Assembly: GCA_003460745.1 (NCBI GenBank)
Contig: QTVU01000026.1
Coordinates: forward strand, 1-39,700
DNA: 39,700 bases
Direction of reading: 5' to 3'
Source: Firmicutes bacterium AM55-24TS
Lineage (GTDB): Bacteria > Bacillota > Clostridia > UBA1381
Below, in pieces: positions 8,785 to 18,036 of this stretch. The notes beneath the pieces are model-generated. The model did not search any database and was not told where the DNA came from. It saw only the letters and a program-made list of their open reading frames with translations. Numbering within the stretch: position 1 is the first letter of the stretch; each line of letters opens with the position of its first letter. A program made the position numbers and the translations under genes.

Positions 8785-9912
8785 ATGGCAAAAGAAAAGG
8801 ATAAGAGTAAACCTAAAGTTGTAAAAATGACTGACGCAGAGGAAAAGAAAAAGGCTCTTGAATCTGTATTCAGTGTTATAGAAAAGGAATACGGTACAGG
8901 AAGTATTATGAAACTCGGCGACGCAAATTCGGTTGACGTTGAAGTTATTCCGACAGGCTCATTGACGCTTGATATGGCGCTTGGAGTAGGCGGACTTCCG
9001 AGAGGCAGAGTTATAGAAATATACGGCCCTGAATCTTCAGGTAAGACAACCGTTGCACTTCACGTTGTGGCAGAGGCACAGAAAATGGGCGGTGAGGCTG
9101 CATTTATTGACGCGGAACACGCTTTAGACCCTGTATATGCAAAAAAATTGGGCGTTGATATAGACAATTTAATCGTTGCACAACCGGATACGGGTGAACA
9201 GGCTTTGGATATTGCCGAGGCACTTGTACGAAGCGGTGCGCTTGACGTAATCGTTGTCGACTCTGTTGCCGCACTTGTTCCGAAAGCGGAAATTGACGGT
9301 GAAATGGGTGACAGCCATGTCGGCTTGTTGGCAAGACTTATGTCACAGGCTCTAAGAAAACTTACTGCCGTTATCTCAAAATCGGGTACGGTCGTAATCT
9401 TTATCAATCAGCTAAGAGAAAAAGTTGGTGTTATGTACGGTAATCCCGAAACAACTCCGGGCGGTCGTGCACTAAAGTTCTTCTCATCTGTAAGATTGGA
9501 CGTAAGACGCGGCGAGGTTATAAAGAACGGTACGGAACTTATCGGTAACAAGACAAAGGTTAAAGTTGTTAAAAACAAGGTTGCACCGCCGTTTAAAACT
9601 GCCGAATTTGATATTTTGTACGGCGAGGGTATTTCAAAAGAAGGTAATATTCTTGACTTTGCAGTTGAAAACAATATTATCAAGAAGTCGGGTGCTTGGT
9701 TCAGCTATAACGGTGAAAAAATCGGTCAAGGCCGTGACAATGTAAGAAAATATATGGTTGAGAACAAAGAATTTACTGCTGAAATCGACAGACAGGTTAG
9801 AGAATTGTTGAAAAATAACAGCGGATACTTGCCGAGTGAGGCTGACAACAGTGATAATACTGACGGCGAACAGCCGACGGAAACGGAAACAACCGAAACA
9901 ACTGAAGAATAA
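8785..9912 (+). CDS. recA: recombinase RecA
   Basis: RecA is the DNA strand-exchange protein of homologous recombination and the co-protease of the SOS response. The 375-residue protein has the Walker A motif GPESSGKTT (near residue 83), the conserved [13 protein letters not shown] segment, VDSVAALVP (Walker B), loop L1 (GDSHVG) and loop L2 with [11 protein letters not shown] and [11 protein letters not shown]. The tail is rich in Thr and Glu, as the acidic RecA tail usually is. It starts at an ATG 7 nt after AAAGGAG and has its own promoter. Confidence 0.98.
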   Translation: MAKEKDKSKPKVVKMTDAEEKKKALESVFSVIEKEYGTGSIMKLGDANSVDVEVIPTGSLTLDMALGVGGLPRGRVIEIYGPESSGKTTVALHVVAEAQKMGGEAAFIDAEHALDPVYAKKLGVDIDNLIVAQPDTGEQALDIAEALVRSGALDVIVVDSVAALVPKAEIDGEMGDSHVGLLARLMSQALRKLTAVISKSGTVVIFINQLREKVGVMYGNPETTPGGRALKFFSSVRLDVRRGEVIKNGTELIGNKTKVKVVKNKVAPPFKTAEFDILYGEGISKEGNILDFAVENNIIKKSGAWFSYNGEKIGQGRDNVRKYMVENKEFTAEIDRQVRELLKNNSGYLPSEADNSDNTDGEQPTETETTETTEE

Positions 9913-9999
9913 GCGTGTATTATTTCACAAAAATATTATCCGAATAATAAAAAGATAAGTAAATAATAACTAAAAATTGTTACAAAACGATAAAAAGGA

Positions 10000-10028
10000 T
10001 TGACGTGGGACAAATTTTTTAGTATGCT
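10000..10028 (+). promoter_or_regulatory. sigma-A promoter for the HPr gene
   Basis: TTGACG (10000-10005) and TATGCT (10023-10028) have 17-bp spacing, in the 176-bp gap between recA and the HPr gene. Confidence 0.55.
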
Positions 10029-10088
10029 AATTATAATATTTATATCGGTAAAATATGTGATTAAAATTTAAGACAGGGGGCACAATTC

Positions 10089-10352
10089 ATGGTTTCAAGT
10101 GAAGTGGCAGTTCAAAATTCGGTAGGCTTGCATGCAAGACCTGCAACATTTTTCATTCAAAGAGCAAATGAATTTAAGTCAAGCATATGGGTTGAGAAAG
10201 ACGAAAGACGTGTAAACGCAAAGAGTCTTTTGGGAGTTCTTTCATTGGGTATCGTTAAGGGTACATCAATATCAATCATTGCTGACGGTAGTGATGAAGA
10301 AGAGGCAGTTAAGACTTTGGTTGAATTGATTGAATCTAATTTCTCTGAATAA
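10089..10352 (+). CDS. ptsH: phosphocarrier protein HPr
   Basis: HPr is the small carrier of the sugar phosphotransferase system, passing phosphate from enzyme I to the sugar-specific IIA proteins. The 87-residue protein has the catalytic His15 in GLHARPAT and the regulatory Ser46 in NAKSLLGVLSLG, so it can be phosphorylated by both enzyme I and HPr kinase. The presence of His15 argues against the Crh paralogue. It stands alone with its own promoter, a strong GGGGG-type ribosome site and a terminator. The ptsI gene is not adjacent, which is common in Clostridia. Confidence 0.92.
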   Translation: MVSSEVAVQNSVGLHARPATFFIQRANEFKSSIWVEKDERRVNAKSLLGVLSLGIVKGTSISIIADGSDEEEAVKTLVELIESNFSE

Positions 10353-10371
10353 TTTTAAATAATATTTAAGA

Positions 10372-10405
10372 AAATAACTCTGCATTATTATGTAGAGTTA
10401 TTTTT
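10372..10405 (+). terminator. intrinsic terminator after ptsH
   Basis: AAATAACTCT (10372-10381) pairs perfectly with AGAGTTATTT (10394-10403), with a 12-nt loop, and a T-run continues to 10405. Confidence 0.8.
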
Positions 10406-10424
10406 GGTGTAAGGAGGTGGCAAT

Positions 10425-12293
10425 ATGTTTGATTTGGAACAGGAGTTAAAGAATTTACCCGAAGATCCGGGTGTGTATATAATGCACGACAAGGACGATA
10501 AAATAATATATGTCGGTAAGGCGAAGATACTTAAAAACCGTGTCAGACAGTATTTTCAGAAAAATTCAAACCACACACCTAAAGTTCTTGCAATGGTGTC
10601 GAACGTGGCATATTTTGAATATATTGTCACAGACTCCGAAACAGAGGCGCTTGCGCTTGAATGTAATCTTATAAAAAAGCACAGACCGAAGTATAATATA
10701 CTTTTAAAGGACGACAAGCATTATCCGTATATAAAAGTCACGATAAACGAACCGTATCCAAAGGTTTTGAAAGTCCGCAGACTTTTAAAGGACGGTGCGA
10801 AATATTACGGACCGTATGTGTCGGGAATAACAATAAAAAATACTCTTGAGCTTGTGCAGAAACTTTTTAAACCGCCGACCTGTCACAGAAAATTTCCGGA
10901 CGATATAAGAAAAGGCAGACCGTGTCTTAATTATCACATCAATAACTGCTTTGCACCGTGTACGGGAAAGGTTTCAAAAGAGGAATACAGACAGGTGTTT
11001 TTTAATATTTGCCGTTTCCTTGACGGCAACCACAAGGAGCTTATAGCAGAACTGACAGAGCAAATGATGAAGGCTTCACAGAATATGGAGTACGAGAAAG
11101 CGGCTGATTTAAGGGATAAAATTCAAGCCGTAAAGGATATAGAAGAACATCAGAAGATTATAAATACCGATAAACAGAACGATAAAGACGTCATTGCACT
11201 TGCAAGGGAAGAAAGCGTTGCATTTTGTGAGGTATTCTTTATCAGAAACGGTAAAGTTATCGGCAGAGAAAGCTATAAAATTGACAACACACAGCACAGT
11301 ACAAATGAAGAAATACTTACCGATTTTGTAAAGCAGTTTTATCAAAACAGTGAATTTATACCCGAAGAAATCTTGACCGAATACGAAGTTGACGACAGTG
11401 AAGCGATAATGAAGTGGCTCAGCGGTATAAGAAAACGCAAAGTTACTATTGCAATGCCAAAACGCGGCGAAAAACTTCATTTGGTTGAAATGGTGCGTAA
11501 AAATGCCGATATTGCACTTGGTAATTATAAAATTAAGGTGATGAAAGAACGTGAAAAGAATACTGTTCTTGATATGATGCAGGAACAGCTAAGACTTGAA
11601 AAACGTCCTTACAGAATTGAGGCATACGATATTTCAAATATTCAGGGTACGGATAATGTCGGTGCAATGGTTGTATTTGAAAACGGTAAGCCTGCGAAAC
11701 GTAAATACAGAATATTCAAGATAAAATCGTTTGAGGGTGCGGACGATTACGCGGCTATGCGTGAGGTCATATACAGACGTTTCAGACACGCGCTTGAGGA
11801 GGAAGAACAGGTTGAAAAGGGTACGCTTTTGAAACGAAACGCAAAGTTTTTGCCTTTGCCTGACCTTATACTGCTTGACGGCGGTAAAGGGCATTTAAAC
11901 GTGATAACAGAACTTCTGGATATGATTGAAGTCGATATTGAAACATTTGGTATGGTGAAGAATGACAAGCACAGAACAAGAGGTCTTGTTTCAAAAAACG
12001 GTGAAATCGAACTCAGTGCAACAAGTCCTGTATTTAAACTTATAACTCACATTCAAGACGAAGTTCACGATACCGCAATATCATATCACAGAAAATTGAG
12101 AGGTAAAATCAATTCCGAGCTTGATAAAATAAACGGAATTGGTGAAAAAAGGCGAAAAGCCCTATTGACTACTTTCAAAACTATTGATAAAATAAAAGAG
12201 GCGACTTTGGACGAATTGTTAAACGTCAAAGAAATGGACAGTAAATCGGCACAAAGCGTATATGATTATTTTCGGAGGAATAGCGATGTTTAA
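10425..12293 (+). CDS. uvrC: excinuclease ABC subunit C
   Basis: UvrC makes both incisions in nucleotide excision repair after UvrA/UvrB damage recognition. The 622-residue protein starts with the GIY-YIG nuclease domain (PGVYIM and IIYVGKAKILKNRVRQYF, residues ~15-95). It then has a cysteine-containing region (CLNYHINNCFAPC), a UVR motif that contacts UvrB (EYEKAADLRDKI, near residue 223), an RNase H-like endonuclease domain (AYDISNIQGTD, near 400, and LILLDGGKGHLN) and a C-terminal helix-hairpin-helix pair. An ideal AAGGAGGTG site precedes the ATG. Its end overlaps the next gene by 8 nt. Confidence 0.97.
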   Translation: MFDLEQELKNLPEDPGVYIMHDKDDKIIYVGKAKILKNRVRQYFQKNSNHTPKVLAMVSNVAYFEYIVTDSETEALALECNLIKKHRPKYNILLKDDKHYPYIKVTINEPYPKVLKVRRLLKDGAKYYGPYVSGITIKNTLELVQKLFKPPTCHRKFPDDIRKGRPCLNYHINNCFAPCTGKVSKEEYRQVFFNICRFLDGNHKELIAELTEQMMKASQNMEYEKAADLRDKIQAVKDIEEHQKIINTDKQNDKDVIALAREESVAFCEVFFIRNGKVIGRESYKIDNTQHSTNEEILTDFVKQFYQNSEFIPEEILTEYEVDDSEAIMKWLSGIRKRKVTIAMPKRGEKLHLVEMVRKNADIALGNYKIKVMKEREKNTVLDMMQEQLRLEKRPYRIEAYDISNIQGTDNVGAMVVFENGKPAKRKYRIFKIKSFEGADDYAAMREVIYRRFRHALEEEEQVEKGTLLKRNAKFLPLPDLILLDGGKGHLNVITELLDMIEVDIETFGMVKNDKHRTRGLVSKNGEIELSATSPVFKLITHIQDEVHDTAISYHRKLRGKINSELDKINGIGEKRRKALLTTFKTIDKIKEATLDELLNVKEMDSKSAQSVYDYFRRNSDV

Positions 12294-13086
12294 GCTTAAC
12301 AGAAAAAACGGTGTTTCGTATTACACAATTACATCATTTGAGAAAACAGGACTTGTAAAACACGGTTTTTCCACGCGTGAGGGTGGCGTCAGCGACGGCT
12401 GTTACAGCAGTATGAATTTTCGCTTTCACTGTGATGATACACGCGAAAATGTGCTTAAAAACTTTGAAATAATGGCTGATACGCTTGGTATGGACTATAA
12501 TAAACTTGTGCTTTCAAAACAAGTTCACGAAGATGTTATTCATACCGTGACAGAGGACGATTTCGGAAACGGTATTGTGCGTGAAAACAAGTTTGAGAGC
12601 GTTGACGCGCTTATTACGGATAAGAAAGGTATTCCTATGGTTACGCTGTTTGCCGACTGCGTACCGTTGTTTTTTCTTGACAAAAAGCTCGGAGTAGCCG
12701 CATTGGCACATTCGGGTTGGAAAGGTACGGTAAAGCGAATAGGTCAGAAAACAATCGAAAAAATGAAAAGAGATTACGGAAGTCGTGCGGAAGATATTTT
12801 AACCGCTATCGGTCCGTCAATACAGGAATGTCATTTTGAAGTAGGTGACGAAGTTGCCGAAATATTTATAAAGGAATTCGGTGAAGATACCGCAGTGAAA
12901 TACGGTGAAAAGTATCACGTCAATATGCAGAAAACAATCGAAAAACAATTTATTGAAAGCGGTATATTGAAAGAAAATATTGATAATTGCGGAATATGCA
13001 CTTACTGTAACAGTGATTTATTATTTTCGCACAGAAAGACGAACGGAAAAAGAGGAAATCTCGGTGCATTTATTGAGTTAATATAG
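12286..13086 (+). CDS. pgeF: laccase-domain YfiH/PgeF family protein (purine nucleoside phosphorylase / peptidoglycan editing factor)
   Basis: This is a member of the DUF152/YfiH family. Characterised members act on purine nucleosides, and in Escherichia coli the protein prevents wrong amino acids entering peptidoglycan. The 266-residue protein shows the zinc-site pattern of the family: SKQVHEDVIH, FADCVPLFF, AHSGWKGTVKRI and GPSIQECHFEV. The ATG at 12286 lies inside the end of uvrC and is served by CGGAGGAAT. Translation is therefore probably coupled to uvrC. Which activity it has here cannot be told from sequence. Confidence 0.87.
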   Translation: MFKLNRKNGVSYYTITSFEKTGLVKHGFSTREGGVSDGCYSSMNFRFHCDDTRENVLKNFEIMADTLGMDYNKLVLSKQVHEDVIHTVTEDDFGNGIVRENKFESVDALITDKKGIPMVTLFADCVPLFFLDKKLGVAALAHSGWKGTVKRIGQKTIEKMKRDYGSRAEDILTAIGPSIQECHFEVGDEVAEIFIKEFGEDTAVKYGEKYHVNMQKTIEKQFIESGILKENIDNCGICTYCNSDLLFSHRKTNGKRGNLGAFIELI

Positions 13087-13100
13087 ATTTGGAGAATGAG

Positions 13101-14698
13101 ATGAGAAGGATAAAGGGTTTAGTGGCGGTGTTGCTTGCCGTGTGTACAGTTTTTTCTGTAACAGGGTGCGATACCGTTGAAAGAATTAAAGAGAGAATAT
13201 CACAGGAAACTGTTGATGACGAAAAGGTTGCAGATGAAAATAAGACGGAAGTATCAAACAGCATAAGCGTGGGATTGCTTGATTTTGATACTTTTAATCC
13301 GCTTTTGACAAAATCGGAAACGGTTAAAGAGTGTATGGAATTTGTGTATGAACCGCTTTTTGAACTTAACGAAAAATTGCAGGCAGTACCGATTTTGGCT
13401 GAAAGCTATACTGTATCTCCCGACGGCAGAACGATTGATATTACGCTTAAAAACAACATACAATGGCAGGACGGCTCAAATTTCAACGCGTATGATGTAA
13501 GCTATACATTTAAGCAAATACGTTCCAGTGTTACTAATTACACATCTGTGTTTGCAAATATGGCGGATTATATGGCAACTGGCGATTATACGTTTCAGAT
13601 TGTATTGAATTACGCAGTGCCGAATTTTGTGTCACTTTTGACATTTCCGATAGTGAATATCAAAGTGATATGAAAGGCAATGCGAATTATATACCGATGG
13701 GAACAGGTCCTTATAAGTATAATTCACAGTTAAGCACAGGCAAGCTGTTGTTTTCGGCATTTGACAATTATCACAACGGCAGAGCAAAAATCGACAGCCT
13801 TTATGCTTATACCGTACCCGACTTGCAGAAGTATGAATCAATGTTTGAAGCAAGCGAAATTGACCTTATGACAGGCAGAACGGTAGACCTTTCGGAGTAT
13901 ACACCGAGAGGCAGTGCAAGAAATAATGAGTATATAACAAATCAAATGACTTTTATCGGGTATAATACGGCAAATCCGTTGCTTTCGGGCGTTGAAACAA
14001 GACAGGGTCTGTCGAATATTGTTGATAAGGACAGTATTGTAAATTCAACGATATATTCGCGCGGTAAGGCAAGCAATATTCCGATTAATCCGTCATCAAT
14101 TTTCTATTATGACACAAGTACAAAATTTAAGCCTGATGAAATTTTGACAACACAGCATTTGGGCAATGATAAATGGGGTTTGGACAATGACGGAAAATAT
14201 GTACGCCATGTCGGTGCGCAAAAACAGGTTTTGCAATTTGAAATTTTGACAAACAGTGACAGTGCGGAAAAGGTTAATATAGCAAACGAAGTGGCAGACA
14301 GTTATACAAGATTCGGTATTCCGACAACAGTTACTGCACTTCCGTATGATGAATATATTGCAAGAATTAATGCGAAAAATTATGATATAATGATAGGTGA
14401 GATAGAAGTCAGTGCAAATAATGACTTGACTCCGCTTGTATCGTCGACCGATAATTATTTCTCGTATGCAAATTCCGACCTTGATATGCTTATCGGTCAG
14501 CTTGGAATGACGAATGACGAAGAACAGCAAAAGGCTTTGTTCCGTCAGTATGGTGACATAATAGTGAATGATATGCCGTTTACTGTATTGTTTTTCAGAA
14601 AAGGCAATGTAATGTCAGGCTCAAAAATTAAAAGCGAAATTCTGCCGTCTGTTGACAGAATGTTCAGAAATATTGAAACTTGGAGTGTGACGGAATGA
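13101..14698 (+). CDS. ABC-type peptide/nickel solute-binding lipoprotein (SBP family 5), one frameshift near 13662
   Basis: This is a secreted lipoprotein of the OppA/DppA type that captures a peptide-like ligand outside the cell. The signal peptide ends in the lipobox SVTGC, which gives a lipidated cysteine near residue 22. Family features include DFDTFNPLLT, YEPLFELNE, LAESYTVSPDGRTIDITLK and IPMGTGPYKY. The frame breaks at the AAA run 13662-13664. One extra A joins the halves as NIKSDMKGNANYIPMGTG and gives 532 residues, the normal size. The ATG at 13101 follows GGAG. No permease or ATPase genes are nearby, so the partner transporter must be encoded elsewhere. Its stop overlaps the next gene (ATGA). 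Confidence 0.82.
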
Positions 14699-15918
14699 AA
14701 ATAGTAGTAATCGGTGCCGGTGCGGCAGGGCTTTTGGCGGCAGGAAAAGCCGCCGAAACTGCTGATGAAGTGGTAATAATCGAAAAGAACGATATAATCG
14801 GCAAAAAACTTCTCATAACAGGCAAGGGAAGGTGTAATATAACAAATTCAGCCGATATTGAGGATATGATAGGTCAATATCCGAGAAATGCGAAGTTTTT
14901 GTATTCGGCACTATATACGTTTACAAATGACGATATAATACGAATTATTGAAGAAAACGGCGTTAAAACAAAAGTTGAAAGAGGCGGCAGGGTATTTCCT
15001 GTAAGCGATAAGTCGCAGGACGTTGTAAAGGCTCTTAAAAAGTACGCTTTCAAGCCGAATGTGTCGCTTGTACATGATACGGTAAAGTCACTTATAATCA
15101 GTGACGGTGCCGTAAAGGGCGTAAAGACGTCTAAAACGTCAATTACGGCGGACAGAGTGATAATATGTACCGGCGGTAAATCGTATCCGAGAACAGGTTC
15201 TACGGGCGACGGATACAAATTCGCAAAACAAGCGGGACATACAATTATCGAGCCTAAAGCGTCGCTTATACCTGTTTTAACGGAAGAAAAGTTCGTTAAG
15301 GATATAATGGGCTTGTCGCTGAGAAACATTAAAATAACGGCATTTAATCAGAAAAACCAAAAGGTGTATTCCGATTTCGGAGAAATGCTTTTTACACATT
15401 TCGGAATTTCCGGACCGGTGGTGCTTTCAATGTCGGCATATCTGAAAAATATCGGTAAGGAAAAATATAAAATAGAGATAGATTTAAAACCGGCTTTGAC
15501 CGATGAACAGCTTAACGCAAGAGTGCTCAGAGATTTTGAAAAGTACAGTAAAAAGCACCTTGTAAACAGTCTTGACGATTTGCTCCCGAAAGCACTTATA
15601 CCGATTGTAATATCACTTTCGGGAATAGAGGCGCATAAGGCGGTAAATGAAATTACGAGAGAAGAAAGAAACGGGCTTGTTCACGTTTTAAAACACTTTA
15701 CACTTACCGCAGTCGGCGTACGGCCTGTCGAGGAGGCTATCGTAACAGCCGGCGGAGTTAAGGTAAGCGAAATAAATCCGTCCACAATGGAATCAAAACT
15801 TGTGAGCGGTTTGTATTTTGCCGGTGAAGTGATTGACATAGACGGTTATACAGGCGGATATAATTTGCAGGCGGCATTTTCGACAGGCTATCTTGCAGGT
15901 ATGAATGCAGCCGAATAG
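14695..15918 (+). CDS. NAD(P)/FAD-dependent oxidoreductase, HI0933/BaiN-like flavoprotein
   Basis: This is a predicted flavoprotein of the HI0933 family. A relative, BaiN, is linked to bile-acid reduction, but most members have no known substrate. The 407-residue protein has the dinucleotide fold GAGAAGLLAAGKA at the N terminus, the family signature GKKLLITGKGRCNITN, a CTGGKSYPRTGSTGDGY segment and the C-terminal FAD motif YFAGEVIDIDGYTGGYNLQ. The start at 14695 overlaps the stop of the lipoprotein gene. It is followed closely by the hutP-like gene. No bile-acid genes are nearby, so that role should not be assumed. Confidence 0.85.
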   Translation: MKIVVIGAGAAGLLAAGKAAETADEVVIIEKNDIIGKKLLITGKGRCNITNSADIEDMIGQYPRNAKFLYSALYTFTNDDIIRIIEENGVKTKVERGGRVFPVSDKSQDVVKALKKYAFKPNVSLVHDTVKSLIISDGAVKGVKTSKTSITADRVIICTGGKSYPRTGSTGDGYKFAKQAGHTIIEPKASLIPVLTEEKFVKDIMGLSLRNIKITAFNQKNQKVYSDFGEMLFTHFGISGPVVLSMSAYLKNIGKEKYKIEIDLKPALTDEQLNARVLRDFEKYSKKHLVNSLDDLLPKALIPIVISLSGIEAHKAVNEITREERNGLVHVLKHFTLTAVGVRPVEEAIVTAGGVKVSEINPSTMESKLVSGLYFAGEVIDIDGYTGGYNLQAAFSTGYLAGMNAAE

Positions 15919-15935
15919 CATAGAAAGGAACAGTT

Positions 15936-16351
15936 GTGGATATGGAAGTTGGCAGCAGAGAGGTTTGTAAGGCGGCTATACAAATTGCGCTTACAGATTC
16001 AAGAGAAGAAGAAATAGAGATGAAAGCAAAAAATAAGGAAAACGGTATTCTTTCCGTTGCAGTCGATTTCGGCAGTGATTTCGGCAGTGCGGTACCGAAA
16101 GTGCTTGAAAGAGCGGTTGTTGCGGCAAAACGTGAAAATGTTATATCTTCAACCCATGCGGAAGAAGGTGCGGTTGCCGGTGCGGCACATGAGGCAATTC
16201 AGCAGATTGTCGATAAGTGCGTCGGACTTAATCTCGGCGGTAAAATCGGTATTGCAAGACACGGTTCACATATCGGTGTATGCGTATTTTTTGCTATCGG
16301 TTTATTGATCTTAACGATGTCGCAATCGGTATGGGACACAGAGTGGTATAA
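15936..16351 (+). CDS. HutP-family RNA-binding regulator, one frameshift near 16307
   Basis: HutP of Bacillus binds L-histidine and a divalent metal and then opens a terminator hairpin in hut mRNA. This protein has the family pattern: VGSREVCKAAIQIALTDSREEE, the histidine-containing STHAEEGAVAG segment and IARHGSHIGVCVFF near the end. The raw frame runs on into unrelated residues. Adding one G at 16307 gives the family-like ending GLLDLNDVAIGMGHRVV and a stop at 16349-16351, 138 residues in total. The GTG at 15936 is preferred by its 6-nt spacing from AGGA. The ATG at 15942 is the alternative. No histidine-degradation genes are nearby. The neighbours are aroH and cmk, so its RNA target is unknown. 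Confidence 0.78.
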
Positions 16352-16369
16352 TCAAAGGAGAATGGTAGT

Positions 16370-16729
16370 ATGGTAAGAGCAATAAGAGGAGCAACAACGG
16401 TTGAAAATAATGACAGAGAAGAAATTATAGAGGCGACAAAGGAAATGCTTGAAACTATAATTTCGGAAAACAATATAAAAACAGAAGATATGGTGTCTGT
16501 TATTTTTACGATAACACCCGATCTTGACAAAGTTTTTCCGGCTGTTGCGGCAAGAAAAATGGGGATAGTTGATGTACCGTTGCTTGATATGAGTGAGCCG
16601 GAAATTGACGGCTCATTAAAGAAGTGTATAAGAATTTTAATGCACATAAATTCCGATAAACAAAATAAAGATATGGTACACGCATATTTAAGGGGTGCAA
16701 CGGTGTTGCGTCCCGATTTGGTAAAATAA
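16370..16729 (+). CDS. aroH: chorismate mutase, AroH class
   Basis: It converts chorismate to prephenate on the way to phenylalanine and tyrosine. The 119-residue protein follows the Bacillus AroH fold closely: VRAIRGATTVE with the substrate-binding Arg, FTITPDLDKVFPA, then LKKCIRILMH with the second active-site Arg, and YLRGATVLRPDL. The Glu before the GSLKKC segment, which corresponds to the catalytic Glu78 of Bacillus, is present. The Cys75 equivalent appears to be Asp. The ATG at 16370 lies 9 nt after AAAGGAG. It is the only aromatic pathway gene in the window. Confidence 0.92.
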   Translation: MVRAIRGATTVENNDREEIIEATKEMLETIISENNIKTEDMVSVIFTITPDLDKVFPAVAARKMGIVDVPLLDMSEPEIDGSLKKCIRILMHINSDKQNKDMVHAYLRGATVLRPDLVK

Positions 16730-16746
16730 ATCTAAAGGAGAATAAA

Positions 16747-17424
16747 ATGAAATATATTTCAGTTGCGGTGGACGGACCGGCAGGAGCGGGTAAAAGCTCC
16801 GTTTCAAAGGCTGTTGCCAAAAGTCTTGGCTATACATACATAGATACGGGTGCAATGTATCGTGCGGTTGCACTTTTTGCTATTAACAACGGAATAGACG
16901 CGAAAAATGAAACAGAAAAACTGGTAAGCCATCTTAACGAAGTGGAAATCGACATAAAATATACAGATGACGGACAGCAGATTTATTTATTAGGCGAGAA
17001 TGTTTCAAAGCGTATCAGAGAAGAAGACGTTTCTGTAGGTGCGTCGAATGTTGCGGTAATTCCCGAAGTCAGAAAAAAACTTGTTGAACTTCAAAGAAAA
17101 ATGGCTGAAAGTGCAAATGTTATAATGGACGGCCGTGACATATGCTCATATGTACTTCCGAATGCGGACGTTAAGATTTTTCTTACCGCGTCGGCTGAAT
17201 CAAGAGCGAAAAGAAGATATGACGAACTTTGCGAAAAAGGCATTGAATGTGATTTTGAGAAAATTAAAGCCGATATGGAATATCGTGACAAGAACGATTC
17301 TCAAAGAGCCGTTGCACCTTTGAAAAAAGCTGATGACGCAACATTGATTGATACGACAGAATATGATTTTGACGGTGCGGTTAAGCTTGTAAAAGACTTA
17401 ATTCTTGAAAAAACGGAGGGCTGA
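16747..17424 (+). CDS. cmk: (d)CMP kinase
   Basis: It phosphorylates CMP and dCMP using ATP. The 225-residue protein starts with VDGPAGAGKSSVSKA (P-loop) and YIDTGAMYRA. The MDGRDICSYVLPNADVKIFLTAS segment and the Arg-rich lid (SRAKRRYDEL) follow, with DSQRAVAPLKKADDA near the end. The ATG follows TAAAGGAG. The order aroH-cmk-plsC-ispH-rpsA seen here is common in Clostridia. Confidence 0.96.
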   Translation: MKYISVAVDGPAGAGKSSVSKAVAKSLGYTYIDTGAMYRAVALFAINNGIDAKNETEKLVSHLNEVEIDIKYTDDGQQIYLLGENVSKRIREEDVSVGASNVAVIPEVRKKLVELQRKMAESANVIMDGRDICSYVLPNADVKIFLTASAESRAKRRYDELCEKGIECDFEKIKADMEYRDKNDSQRAVAPLKKADDATLIDTTEYDFDGAVKLVKDLILEKTEG

Positions 17425-17427
17425 AAT

Positions 17428-18036
17428 ATGCTATATAAATTTTTAAGCGGTTTAGCAAAAGGCGTTACACACTGTATTTTCAGAGTAAAAGTAGTGGGCA
17501 AGGAAAATGTTCCGAAAGACGGCGGTATGATACTTGCCGTAAACCATAAAAGTAATTGGGATCCGATTTTTGCAGGGGCATATTGTCCGCGTCCGCTAAG
17601 ATTTATGGCAAAAGCCGACTTGTTTAAAAATAAGCTTTTCGGCGGACTTATAAAAAAACTCGGTGCGTTTCCGATACAGCGCGGCAGAGGCGATATAGGT
17701 GCTATAAAAGGTGCGTTTTCAATATTAAAAAATAATGACGCAATGCTTATTTTTCCTGAAGGTCACAGAATAAAAAACGGCAAGAGAGTAAAGGCTAAAT
17801 TGGGTGTTTCGATGATTGCCGTGTATGCCAAAGTGCCTGTCATTCCGCTTTGCATAAGCGGTGAATACAAGCCTTTTCACAAGGTCACAGTAACATTCGG
17901 TAAACCTATTACGTTTGAAGAATATTATGGCAAAAAGCCTGATAACGAAACTTTGCAGACGCTTGCCGATGAAGTTATGCAGACAATTTATTCGTTTGAC
18001 AATACAGATATTAAGAAAATCGGAGAACAAAAATGA
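17428..18036 (+). CDS. plsC: 1-acyl-sn-glycerol-3-phosphate acyltransferase
   Basis: It adds the second acyl chain to lysophosphatidic acid in phospholipid synthesis at the membrane. The 202-residue protein shows the acyltransferase HX4D motif NHKSNWDP, the second block FPIQRGRGD, the third block IFPEGHRIKNGK and the proline-containing VIPLCISGEY. It begins 3 nt after cmk and its stop overlaps the ispH start (ATGA). Confidence 0.93.
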   Translation: MLYKFLSGLAKGVTHCIFRVKVVGKENVPKDGGMILAVNHKSNWDPIFAGAYCPRPLRFMAKADLFKNKLFGGLIKKLGAFPIQRGRGDIGAIKGAFSILKNNDAMLIFPEGHRIKNGKRVKAKLGVSMIAVYAKVPVIPLCISGEYKPFHKVTVTFGKPITFEEYYGKKPDNETLQTLADEVMQTIYSFDNTDIKKIGEQK

